DNA from: an uncultured Alphaproteobacteria bacterium
Lineage (GTDB): Bacteria; Pseudomonadota; Alphaproteobacteria; Methylaequorales; Methylaequoraceae
Length of the DNA: 53,261 nt
NCBI GenBank assembly: GCA_902536485.1
Contig: CACAXP010000005.1
Location: 1-53,261, forward strand
Direction: 5' to 3'
The translations under genes and the position numbers were made by a program. The notes beneath the pieces are model-generated. The model ran no database searches and had not been told where the DNA came from. It worked only from the letters and a program-made list of their open reading frames with translations. The first letter of the stretch is position 1. Each line of letters begins with the position of its first letter. Positions 38,294 through 48,300 of the stretch are shown here, in pieces.

Positions 38294-39550
38294 TTACAGT
38301 GACCAATAGTTGCTTATTTTTTTATTCCTAAACTTTCCTTTAACATCAAAAAAAAATCCTTCTTTTTTTAAAAGGGATAAAAAATTCTGCTTAAAGTTTA
38401 ATAGCATTTTTTTGTGAGGAACTGACAAAATAATTCCATCGAACTTTTTGTTTGTTAGATTTTTTTTTTTAAAACTCTTAAAACCCTTTAAATGTTCTAT
38501 GAATGGATCATAGAAGCTAATTTTAATGTTTTTTTTTTCTAGGTATTTCATAAGCTCAAGACTTTTCGAATTTCTTAAATCTGGTACATTTTCCTTAAAG
38601 GTTACTCCTAAAAATAGACAAGATGAGCTAGGTGGTAATTTTTTTATTATTTCCTTTCCAACAAACTTAACCATATTATCATTTGTACTTCTGCCTGATA
38701 AGATAACTTCAGGTCGAACGTTTAGGTTTTTTGCTTTTTCAGCCAAATAGTAGGGGTCAACACCAATACAATGGCCTCCAACTAAACCTGGTTCAAAGTT
38801 TAAAAAATTCCACTTTGTCAATGACGCCTCTAAAACGTCATAAGAACTGATGTTTACTTTTGTACATATTTTTGCCACTTCATTGATGAATGCTATATTT
38901 ATATCCCTTTGAGCATTTTCAATTACTTTTGAAGCCTCTGCAACTTTTATACTTTTAGCTAAATAAACTTCACCACTAGTCAAATTTTTGTAAATTTCTA
39001 AAAGATCTTTTTCTACTTTCTGGGTTTGGCCAGAAACCACTTTATTTATTTTATCGATTGTGTGAACTTTATCACCTGGATTTACTCTTTCAGGTGAATA
39101 ACCTAAAAAGAAATCTTTGCCTGCTTTAAGATTTTTTGAAAATTTCTCTAATATAGGTCCACATATTTCTTCTGTAGCACCGGGATATACTGTACTTTCA
39201 AAAATCACTGTATCTCCATATACCAAAAGTTTGCCAATTGTTTCACATACCTTCTTTAAAGCAGAAAAGTCTGGCTTCTTTCTCACATCAATTGGTGTTG
39301 GAACAGTAGCAATATAAAAATTACAATCTGAAATATCTTTAGAACATGTCGTAAAAAAAAGACCGTTTTTTTGCTGCTTTTTAAGAAGGGGCTCTGATAC
39401 TTCAAGTGTTTTATCTATACCTTTTCTAAGCTCTTTTATTCTGATATCATCAATATCATAACCTAGCACATTATATGAGAAAGATAGTTGTAAAGCTAAT
39501 GGAAGTCCAACATAACCTAAACCTAAAACTGCAATTTTTTTTTCTTTCAT
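38294..39550 (-). CDS. UDP-sugar (TviB/WbpA-type) dehydrogenase
   Basis: IAVLGLGYVGLPLALQL, ESTVYPGATEE, GYSPERVNPGD, GLVGGHCIGVDPYYL, LGVTFKENVPDLRNSKS. Confidence 0.95.
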   Translation of the reverse strand: MKEKKIAVLGLGYVGLPLALQLSFSYNVLGYDIDDIRIKELRKGIDKTLEVSEPLLKKQQKNGLFFTTCSKDISDCNFYIATVPTPIDVRKKPDFSALKKVCETIGKLLVYGDTVIFESTVYPGATEEICGPILEKFSKNLKAGKDFFLGYSPERVNPGDKVHTIDKINKVVSGQTQKVEKDLLEIYKNLTSGEVYLAKSIKVAEASKVIENAQRDINIAFINEVAKICTKVNISSYDVLEASLTKWNFLNFEPGLVGGHCIGVDPYYLAEKAKNLNVRPEVILSGRSTNDNMVKFVGKEIIKKLPPSSSCLFLGVTFKENVPDLRNSKSLELMKYLEKKNIKISFYDPFIEHLKGFKSFKKKNLTNKKFDGIILSVPHKKMLLNFKQNFLSLLKKEGFFFDVKGKFRNKKISNYWSL

Positions 39551-39585
39551 AGTAAAAACTTAGTCATTATTATTGGATTAAAAAT

Positions 39586-40614
39586 ATGGTTAAAATAGTT
39601 ATTCCGTTCATATTATATTTTTTTTGTTTTTCCGCATTAAAAAAGATAATACCTTTTCTAAAAAAATACTCCCTTCTAGATCATCCTTCGAAAAGAGGTA
39701 ATCATGAACAATCAATGCCTAAAGGAGGTGGAATTATTTTGATACCAGCCATAATTATATCAATTTCACTATATTTTTTAATTGAAAATACCATTAATAC
39801 AAAATGGATAGTTTTTTTACTATCCATTTTTTTTCTTTTTCTTGTTTCCTTGGTAGATGACGTTAAAGGTTTGCCAGCTAGGTTAAGACTAATTGTACAA
39901 TCTTTATGTGTTATTATTTCAGTTTATTTTATAAGGGACGATATCACAATTTTTTTAAATAATCTGGATATCGTAATAAAAATGCATGTGAATGAATCAC
40001 TGATATTTTATCTCTTAGCTTCGCTTATTTTTTTTTCTTGGCTTTGGTTAATTAACCTTTTTAATTTTATGGATGGTATGGATGGCTTAACTGCGTTACA
40101 AATGATTTTTTTAGGTCTAACTATAAATATTATTTCATTAATGAACTTTTTTGATAAAGATTTTCAGTTCCTAAGTTTAGTGATTTTGGCGGCTTTTCTT
40201 TCTTTTTTTAGACACAACAAGCCATCTGCAAAAATATTTTTAGGAGACTCAGGGTCAATTCCATGTGGATACATAGCAGGTTTTGTATTAATAGAGGCTT
40301 TTTTAAAACAAGGTCCTTTTTTTTCAATATTAATCATTCTTATGTATTTTATCTTAGACTCGACTATTACTTTAATTATTCGAACTATAAAAAATAAAAA
40401 TTTATTCACTGCTCATAGTGATCATTTTTACCAAATAATAATAAGGAAAGGTTTTTCTCATCACTACGTATTACGAAAAATTTTATTACTTCTAACCTTT
40501 TTGACTCTTCTTTCATTTATTTCTCTTAAATTTCATTTGATTTCTTTTGCGTTAGCATTAATTTTTACTGTTTCTTTTTTAATATATTTTTCAATTAGTT
40601 CGAAAAATGAATAA
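39586..40614 (+). CDS. WecA/WbpL-like GlcNAc-1-P-type transferase (GT4/MraY family)
   Basis: KRGNHEQSMPKGGGIIL, DDVKGLPARLRL, NLFNFMDGMDGL, FLGDSGSIPCG, HSDHFYQ. Confidence 0.92.
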   Translation: MVKIVIPFILYFFCFSALKKIIPFLKKYSLLDHPSKRGNHEQSMPKGGGIILIPAIIISISLYFLIENTINTKWIVFLLSIFFLFLVSLVDDVKGLPARLRLIVQSLCVIISVYFIRDDITIFLNNLDIVIKMHVNESLIFYLLASLIFFSWLWLINLFNFMDGMDGLTALQMIFLGLTINIISLMNFFDKDFQFLSLVILAAFLSFFRHNKPSAKIFLGDSGSIPCGYIAGFVLIEAFLKQGPFFSILIILMYFILDSTITLIIRTIKNKNLFTAHSDHFYQIIIRKGFSHHYVLRKILLLLTFLTLLSFISLKFHLISFALALIFTVSFLIYFSISSKNE

Positions 40615-42430
40615 AAAAATTTTCATAACAATACTGCATGACTTTTTAATTTTTTGTTTGTCTTTTTTTATAGCTCTTCTTTTAAGACTAGATTTGGATC
40701 AATCTCTCTATTTAATAAATGAACTATGGAGTTTTTGTTTATTGTATGCTTCAGCTAACATATTCCTTTTACACTACTTTGGGTTATATCATGGAATTTG
40801 GAGATACGCCTCAATGCACGAAATTATATCTATTTTCAAAAGCATTACCATCTCAACACTGATTATAATCTTGTCTTTTTTTTTAATTTTTAGATTAGAA
40901 AACATACCTCGTTCATTTCCAGTATTACTTTTTATTGTTTCACTCTTTGGAGTTACAGGACCAAGAATATTTTATAGATTTTTAAAAGATAAGATTACAA
41001 AAGATGTAATAAAGCGTGTTCCTGTTTTTGTTGTTGGAGACAGTAATTCCTCTGAAAATTTTATAAGACTTACAAAAAGTCAAAAAAACTCTCCTTATAA
41101 TGTTATAGGTATCATAAGTGACAAGCCTTCAAGTACTGGGAGAAGAATACATAATGTTCCAATTTTAACCTCGATAGCAGACATTGATTTATTCGATAGT
41201 GATTTTGGAAAAAAGAATAAGCTTGCACCACAAAAAATAATTATTACTGATCAATCGATAAAACCCGAATCAGTTGAAAAACTGTATGTTTTTGCACAAA
41301 AAAATGGGTTAGCCTTAGGCGTACTTCCTAAACTTTCAAATATTAATTCTAAAGATAATTTTGCTACCAACCCTATAGCTATTGAAGATGTTCTTGGCAG
41401 AAAACAAAAAGTACATAACCCTGAGTTGTTAAAAGACATATATAATAAAGTTATTATAGTTACTGGGGCAGGAGGTAGCATTGGAAGTGAAATATGTAAA
41501 CAGGTTAATTTACTTAAACCAAAAAGATTGATTCTAATTGAAGAAAATGAGTTTGCATTGTATAAGGTGCTTAAAAATCTCAAAGGAAACGTTTCGCCAA
41601 TTCTTGCAGACATAAGAGATTCTCGAAAAATAAATTCTATAGTAAAAGATTATAAACCCGATATAATTTTTCATGCTGCTGCCCTTAAACATATTACTTT
41701 TGTTGAGGATGATCCCATTGAAGCCCTAAAAACAAATTTTCTTGCTACCTTCAAGCTTTGTGAAATTTGTAAATCTCAAAGTGTTCCTAAATTAATTTTT
41801 ATTTCTACCGATAAAGCAGTTAACCCATCAAACATTATGGGTGCATCTAAAAGGCTTTGTGAAAAATATATACAGAATATTTCTTTGCCATCTAATTTCA
41901 CCAAGTTTTCAATTGTCAGATTTGGTAACGTTCTTGGTTCTACTGGATCTGTGGTGCCTCTTTTTCAAGAACAGATTAAACAAGGAGGACCGATTACTAT
42001 TACCGATCCAAAAGTTACCCGTTATTTTATGACAATCAGAGAGGCTGTAGAATTAGTTTTAATATCTTCTCAATTAGAAACAAAAGAAGGAGAAATATTT
42101 ATATTAGAAATGGGAAGACCAATACTTATAAAAGATTTAGCTAGGAGTATGGTTAACCTTCTAGGACGAAAAGAGAACGAAATAAAAATTATTTACACTG
42201 GGCTAAGAAAAGGTGAAAAGCTCTCTGAGCAATTATTTTTTAATGAAGAAAAAATTACTAACACAAGTGTTGAGGGTATTCTGTCAACAACAGATAAAAT
42301 TTACAATGTAGACACAACGGATTACAATATTTTAGTATCATATATTCAAAAAAATGAAATAAAAAAAGCAATTGAAAAATTTAAGAAAATGCTCCCTGAG
42401 TACAAAGTAGATGTCAAAAATAAATATTAA
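40607..42430 (+). CDS. CapD/WbpM-like nucleoside-diphosphate sugar epimerase/dehydratase
   Basis: N-terminal TM domain; VTGAGGSIGSEICKQ, DIIFHAAALKHITFVEDDP, STDKAVNPSNIMGASKRLCE, FGNVLGSTGSVVPLF. Confidence 0.95.
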   Translation: MNKKIFITILHDFLIFCLSFFIALLLRLDLDQSLYLINELWSFCLLYASANIFLLHYFGLYHGIWRYASMHEIISIFKSITISTLIIILSFFLIFRLENIPRSFPVLLFIVSLFGVTGPRIFYRFLKDKITKDVIKRVPVFVVGDSNSSENFIRLTKSQKNSPYNVIGIISDKPSSTGRRIHNVPILTSIADIDLFDSDFGKKNKLAPQKIIITDQSIKPESVEKLYVFAQKNGLALGVLPKLSNINSKDNFATNPIAIEDVLGRKQKVHNPELLKDIYNKVIIVTGAGGSIGSEICKQVNLLKPKRLILIEENEFALYKVLKNLKGNVSPILADIRDSRKINSIVKDYKPDIIFHAAALKHITFVEDDPIEALKTNFLATFKLCEICKSQSVPKLIFISTDKAVNPSNIMGASKRLCEKYIQNISLPSNFTKFSIVRFGNVLGSTGSVVPLFQEQIKQGGPITITDPKVTRYFMTIREAVELVLISSQLETKEGEIFILEMGRPILIKDLARSMVNLLGRKENEIKIIYTGLRKGEKLSEQLFFNEEKITNTSVEGILSTTDKIYNVDTTDYNILVSYIQKNEIKKAIEKFKKMLPEYKVDVKNKY

Positions 42431-43955
42431 GAAAGCAATTGTATCTGTTTCAGATAAAAATTTATTAGACAAAATAGGTAAGTATTTTTTAAAATACGGT
42501 ATTGTCGTTTTATCTACTGGAGGTACTTACAAATTTTTGAAAGAGAACTTCCCCAACCTAAAAATAAAAGAAATAGCCGCTTTTACAAACTTTAATGAAA
42601 TTCTTGATGGTAGAGTAAAAACTTTACATCCCCTTATTCACGCAGGGATTCTTGCTAATAAAGAAAACCCATCTCACCTCAAACAATTAAAACAACTAGG
42701 TATTTCTCCCATTGATCTTGTTGTCATCAATCTTTATCCTTTTGAAAAAATATCTACTAAAAAGAAAAGTAGCAGAACTGAATGTATAGAAAATATAGAC
42801 ATTGGTGGACCATCAATGATCAGAGGTGCTGCAAAAAATTATAAAAGTACAGCAGTTCTCACTTCACCTGAGCAGTACGAAAATTTTATACGAGAAGCTG
42901 AATTGAATAACAATCATATAAGTTTGAATACTCGCAAAGAACTGGCAAAGTTGGCTTTTTGTAAAACTGCCTACTATGATAGTTTAATTGCAAACTGGTT
43001 CTTAAAAAAAGATGAACTCCTAGGAATAGGGCAGTCATCTGTTCCGTTAAAAAAAGAAAGATCACTAAGATATGGAGAGAACCCTCACCAAAAAGCATCT
43101 ATTTTCTCATTTGGAAAAAATAAAATTACAAAAATTTCAGGAAAAGATTTGTCTTTCAATAATATATGTGATCTCGAAATAGCTATGGAATTAGCCGAGC
43201 AGTTCAATGCACCCTCTTGTGTAATTCTTAAACACGGTAATCCCTGTGGAGTGGCATTAAACAACAGACAAACTTTAGCCTATAAAAAAGCTCTTTTATG
43301 TGATCCAATAAGCGCGTTTGGAGGAGTCGTTGCTTTTAATCAATCCTTATCAAAATCAACAGCCAAAGAAATACTTAAGTTATTTACAGAAGTGGTTGTA
43401 GCCCCAAGTTTTGACGATGATGCGTTGAAACTTTTAATAAATAATAAAAAAAATTTAATATTAATACAATATTTTTCGACTAGGGAGAAAAATCTTTTTT
43501 CAATTAAATCCACAAGAAACTTCTTACTTGTTCAAGAAAAAGACCAACTAGTGGTATCAAAAAATGACATTTATATGAAAACTAAGAAAAAAGTTAATAA
43601 TAAACATCTTGAAGATATGATTTTTGGTTTTATTGTTGCGAAATATGTTAATTCAAACGCCATAGTTCTAGTTGAGAACCTTAGTACCTTGGGAATTGGT
43701 ATTGGACAAACCAATCGAATCGCTTCGGCTAAAATAGCTATAGAACAAATGAAAAAAAATTTTCCAAAAGCAAAAGCCATATTAGCATCAGATGGTTTTT
43801 TCCCCTTTCCCGATATTGTAGAATTATGTTCCAAAAATAATATTTCTGGGATTATTCAACCAGGTGGTTCTCTTAATGATGAACTGGTAATAAAAGAAGC
43901 AGAGAAAAAAAACATACCAATGGCTTTCACTCGTTCAAGGCACTTCAAACACTAA
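42411..43955 (+). CDS. purH: Bifunctional AICAR formyltransferase/IMP cyclohydrolase
   Basis: AIVSVSDKNLLDKIGKYF, LSTGGTYKFL, RVKTLHPLIHAGIL, RYGENPHQKA, VILKHGNPCGVA, ASDGFFPFPDIVELC, GIIQPGGSLND. Confidence 0.97.
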   Translation: MSKINIKKAIVSVSDKNLLDKIGKYFLKYGIVVLSTGGTYKFLKENFPNLKIKEIAAFTNFNEILDGRVKTLHPLIHAGILANKENPSHLKQLKQLGISPIDLVVINLYPFEKISTKKKSSRTECIENIDIGGPSMIRGAAKNYKSTAVLTSPEQYENFIREAELNNNHISLNTRKELAKLAFCKTAYYDSLIANWFLKKDELLGIGQSSVPLKKERSLRYGENPHQKASIFSFGKNKITKISGKDLSFNNICDLEIAMELAEQFNAPSCVILKHGNPCGVALNNRQTLAYKKALLCDPISAFGGVVAFNQSLSKSTAKEILKLFTEVVVAPSFDDDALKLLINNKKNLILIQYFSTREKNLFSIKSTRNFLLVQEKDQLVVSKNDIYMKTKKKVNNKHLEDMIFGFIVAKYVNSNAIVLVENLSTLGIGIGQTNRIASAKIAIEQMKKNFPKAKAILASDGFFPFPDIVELCSKNNISGIIQPGGSLNDELVIKEAEKKNIPMAFTRSRHFKH

Positions 43956-45176
43956 TTTTTTAAAAGGAACTAGAGATAATAGTAAAAAAATAGGGATAAT
44001 TAGAAGGCCATATCGAATATTATCACTATAATCAATTATTAAACCTACTAAAAAGGGGCCCAGAATAGCACAAATATTTCCAAACATTGCAAAACTACAA
44101 AATGCTGAAAGTTGATCGCTCGATTTTATTTTTTTCACTATTACACTTCTACTGGCTGCTTGGATAGGACCTATAAAAAAACCAATAAATAAAGCAAGTA
44201 TCCAAAAAAATTCGTAACCTTTTGTAAAATATAAAAAAACTGTTGATATAAAAAGGCTGAGTATACAGATAAATACTGTTCTTTCTGAACCAATTTTATC
44301 CTCATATCTTCCCAGAATTAAACACCCAATGATTCCTGATAAATTAATAAAAATTCCAAGAAAAAGTATTTGGGTCTCTGTAAACCCAAATAGGAAGGAG
44401 GCAAACATGCTTGCAAAAGCAAAAATACTAATTACTGCATTGTTAAAAAAAAAATAGCTGACTAAAAAAGGTGTTATTCTACTGTCTACAACAGCTTTTA
44501 CAAAATCTACGATATTTGGTATCATAAATTTTTCATGTAGAAAGTTCTTAATGTGAAAGTATCCAAAAATCATCGTCCACAAAGCCACAAAAGGACCAAT
44601 TAACAAAAATACAGATACATCAAAAAGCCTGTAATCATAGGGTCTTGTTAATTCGAGTGAGAGGAAAATTACAGCCAAAGAACATAAGCCGCCAAAATAA
44701 CCAAAAGCCCAGCCTAGGTTTGAGATTAGTCCCTCTTTACTTTTGGGAGCTACTTTATGTAAACTGAGATTGTAAAAAAGATTAATCATCTCAAAACAAA
44801 TGAGAGATATCATGATAACAATGAGAGGATAAAACTCATTAGAACTTTCGTCAAAAAAACATAAAGATGTAGTTGATAAAATTAAGATTAAAAAAAACCA
44901 TCCAAAAAACTTTGTTTTCAGGTTTCCAAAAAAAGTTTTTCCCTGAACCAGTATTATTGAAAAAAGCAAAAAACTTAAAATACTGGCTATTGAAATTGAA
45001 AAACCCCAGTTGCTAGTTCCAATTTCTGGAGAAACCGCAATTTTTTTTGCGTAAAAAGCTCCATAAAAAAAAGTAAGAATCAAAGTTGGATAACAAGAAA
45101 TTCCAAAGTCAAAAGAACACCATCCTCTTATTTTCTTATTTTTAAGATGTTCAATCATGAATATAATGTTAAGCAA
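43935..45176 (-). CDS. MFS transporter, UMF1/Atg22-like
   Basis: GWCSFDFGISCYPTLILTFFYGAFYA; 12 TM; GFFIGPIQAASRSVI. Confidence 0.88.
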   Translation of the reverse strand: MLNIIFMIEHLKNKKIRGWCSFDFGISCYPTLILTFFYGAFYAKKIAVSPEIGTSNWGFSISIASILSFLLFSIILVQGKTFFGNLKTKFFGWFFLILILSTTSLCFFDESSNEFYPLIVIMISLICFEMINLFYNLSLHKVAPKSKEGLISNLGWAFGYFGGLCSLAVIFLSLELTRPYDYRLFDVSVFLLIGPFVALWTMIFGYFHIKNFLHEKFMIPNIVDFVKAVVDSRITPFLVSYFFFNNAVISIFAFASMFASFLFGFTETQILFLGIFINLSGIIGCLILGRYEDKIGSERTVFICILSLFISTVFLYFTKGYEFFWILALFIGFFIGPIQAASRSVIVKKIKSSDQLSAFCSFAMFGNICAILGPFLVGLIIDYSDNIRYGLLIIPIFLLLSLVPFKKLVFEVP

Positions 45177-45317
45177 AAAAATACTTTGAGCAATAAAATA
45201 TTTTATGGGATCGCAACTATTTCTTATAATTTGTAAATAATATTTAATTAATATTTTTTTCCTGAAAATATAATATTTGTATTAATTCTATAAATTATTT
45301 ATTTCCACTTTAGAATT

Positions 45318-48300
45318 TTAATCACAAAAACCACTTTGAAGTACGCAAGGATTTACTGATACTGACTCATCAGGGGTGGTTAATGATATTCTTTCAGATA
45401 CAGCTGGAACAGTTCTGTGAGATGTTTTTGATGGTAACAACTTCCTATTATTTCCATTAGTCATTCTATTAAGTGCACGAATAACACCCGCTCGTGAATT
45501 AAATGGTGGGAGAGGGTCTAAAATTGTAAATATAAATGAGCCACCAGTGAATGTATAATTAGAAGTAGAGCCAGAACCATTGCCCATTGATAGCGTGAAG
45601 AGGTTTAATGCATGTGAACCAACCCGTATCACTGGAATTGTTCCTTGCCCAGTAAGTGTCAATGTTTCTGAAGCTGCAAGATTACCAAAACTTAATTCTG
45701 ATGCTAAAATATCAGTCGTTCCGCCTCTTATTCTTCTACCACTTAAGTTAACCGGGCGCTTTGTAACAGTTAACGTTGCATTTCCGAGTATATAATTGGG
45801 GTGAGCTGACTGTAGTGAACCAATCGTAACACCTTTAGACCCTACCCCTGCACTCGCAATACTACCTGTACCAGACAAAGTAATAGTGTCTCCACCAACT
45901 GAATTACTAAATAAACTAAAAGCAGACGACCCTGCTATGGTTGTTGCATCATAATGTCTGGTCCCAGACGCATTTGTTGTTCTTGGATTAACATCAATGG
46001 TGTGCGTTCCACCTAATAAAGTATAGTTAGAAGATTGAGCGCCAGAAACACTCAATGTTCCAACTGACACTGACTTTCCAATACCAACAGTAGTGTTAGA
46101 CATTGTTCCTGTTCCATTTAATGTTAGTGAATGCCCTAGCACTGTGTTAGTTATACCATTGCTTTTTAAATCACCTGCTGAAGCATCAGTAGTTGCATCA
46201 TATGTTTTTTCTAAATCTACATTAATCGGTCTTTGAGTTACAGTTAATGTTATCGTTCCCATAGAATAGTTTGAAGCATTTCCACTTGCACTAGACAAGG
46301 CTAACGTTCCTGCTGTTACCGATTTATTACTCGCAACATTTGCATTAGCAATACTACCCGTTCCGTTTACTGTGAGAACTTCACTACCAACACCTGTAGT
46401 GATAACAAGATCTGATCCGTTTACAGTTGTAGTCCCATCATAGATACGCGAACCGGCAATATTTACTTGTCGTGAGTTTATATCAAAAGTCCCACTTGCT
46501 AATGAATAATTTGAAGCTGAACCTGTTCCATCAGCTAACGTTAGGGTGCCTAGCGTAAGAGTTTTGCCCGAACCAGCAACAGCAGTTGTGACTGTTCCAG
46601 AACCTGTTATTGACAATGTCTGTCCTCCTACTCTGTTGTTAAATACACTAATGTCAGAGCTGTTTACAGTTGTTGTTGAATCATAAAACCTTGACCCACT
46701 TATTGTTACGGGTCTTTGAGTTACGGTCATTTGATAGGTCCCGCCAACCAATGAATAGTTTGTTGCTACCCCCGCAGTACCACCTGAACCGTTCCCTAGT
46801 GTCAAACCTGAAGTGTTAATTGTCTTATTAGTTCCTACATCAGCTCCTGCAGACAATGTTCCATTTCCACTTAATGTGAGTGTTTGTCCACCCACTGTTC
46901 CAGAAATTGTAAGAGCACTCGATGCAGCTACCGCTGATGCATCATAAACTTTAGAGCCACTTAAAGAAATAGGTTTAGCATTTATATCCAAGGTAGCCGA
47001 GGTTAATGAATAGTTTGAGGCCACTCCTGTATTGTCGGCTAATGATAATGTTCCTAAAGTAACTGATTGTTGACCTGAGGCTACATTTTCTGAGGAAACA
47101 GAACCTAAACCTGACAGTGATAGAGTTTCTGAACCAACTAAGTTATTAAATGTTACTGAGAGATTGGTTGCATCAACGTTCTTGGTATTATCAAAAAATC
47201 TACTTGTTGTTAATGTTACTGGACGCGAAGTTACGTTGAAGGTCCCGCTGCTCAAAGTATAGTTACTTGCTGTCCCCGTTCCATTTCCTAATGATAAGCC
47301 AGTTACATTTATTGTTTTACCAGTTCCTACACTTTGTGATTCAAGGAATGAAGTATTTCCTGAAATTGAAAGGGTTTGTCCTCCAACGGTATTATTAAAT
47401 GTTGTTATATTTGCTGCGCTTACCGTTTGCGCCCCATCGTAAACCTTAGTTCCTAAAATTGTCACGGGTCTCTGTGTGATAGAATAAGTCCCCTCGCTGA
47501 TGGTATAATTATTACTCAACCCTCCACTTGAACCATTCGTAAGAGCTATAGACGTCGACCCAGAGTTTAACTGATTAGCACTGGCCAGATATGTTCCAAC
47601 ATTACTAGAGTTTGTGACTACGTCACCACTTAGGCCTAAGGTCTCAGAACCAACAAGCCCCGATGCAACTGATATGATGGAGTTATTCAGTGTTGCGTTA
47701 TTATCATAAACTTTCGTTCCAGTTAGATTGACCTGCTTTTGAGTAATATTCATAGTTCCAGACGTTAATGAATAGTTTGAAGCTACTCCTGTATTATCAG
47801 CTAATGTAATGGTTCCAAGAGTGATGTTTTGTGTTCCACCTGATACGTCTTTGGATGCAACCGTCCCTGAACCGTTTAAAACAAGGCTTTCGCCTGAAAC
47901 TAAATTGCTAAACGTGTAAGTTAAACCAGAAGTGTTCGCCGTTGTTGTTCCATCATAATTTCTGGACGAGGAAAATGTTAGCGGCCTCGCCGTCACGTTA
48001 AATGTATGGGCTCCCCCAGAAAGTGTGTAGTTGCTATCAGATCCTGACCCTGTGGAGTCAAGTTCTAAAGTTCCAATTGATATTGTTTTTCCATTTCCTG
48101 AAGACGCGGATATAAGTGTACCTGCACCTTTTAAATCTAAGCTCTGACCACTAACACCAGTTGTAACTGTTAAACTTGCATTTGGAACAGTGTTAAGACC
48201 ATCATAAACTTTTGTTCCTATTAAATTGATAACTTTCGGTAAAATTTCGAAACTCGTTGTGTAGCTAGTTAAAGTATAGTTACCTGCATTTGCACCTGTA

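Noticed and set aside
41251-41613. 120-aa minus ORF antisense to capD-like gene
   Set aside because: Shadow ORF inside the conserved Rossmann region of the CapD-like gene.
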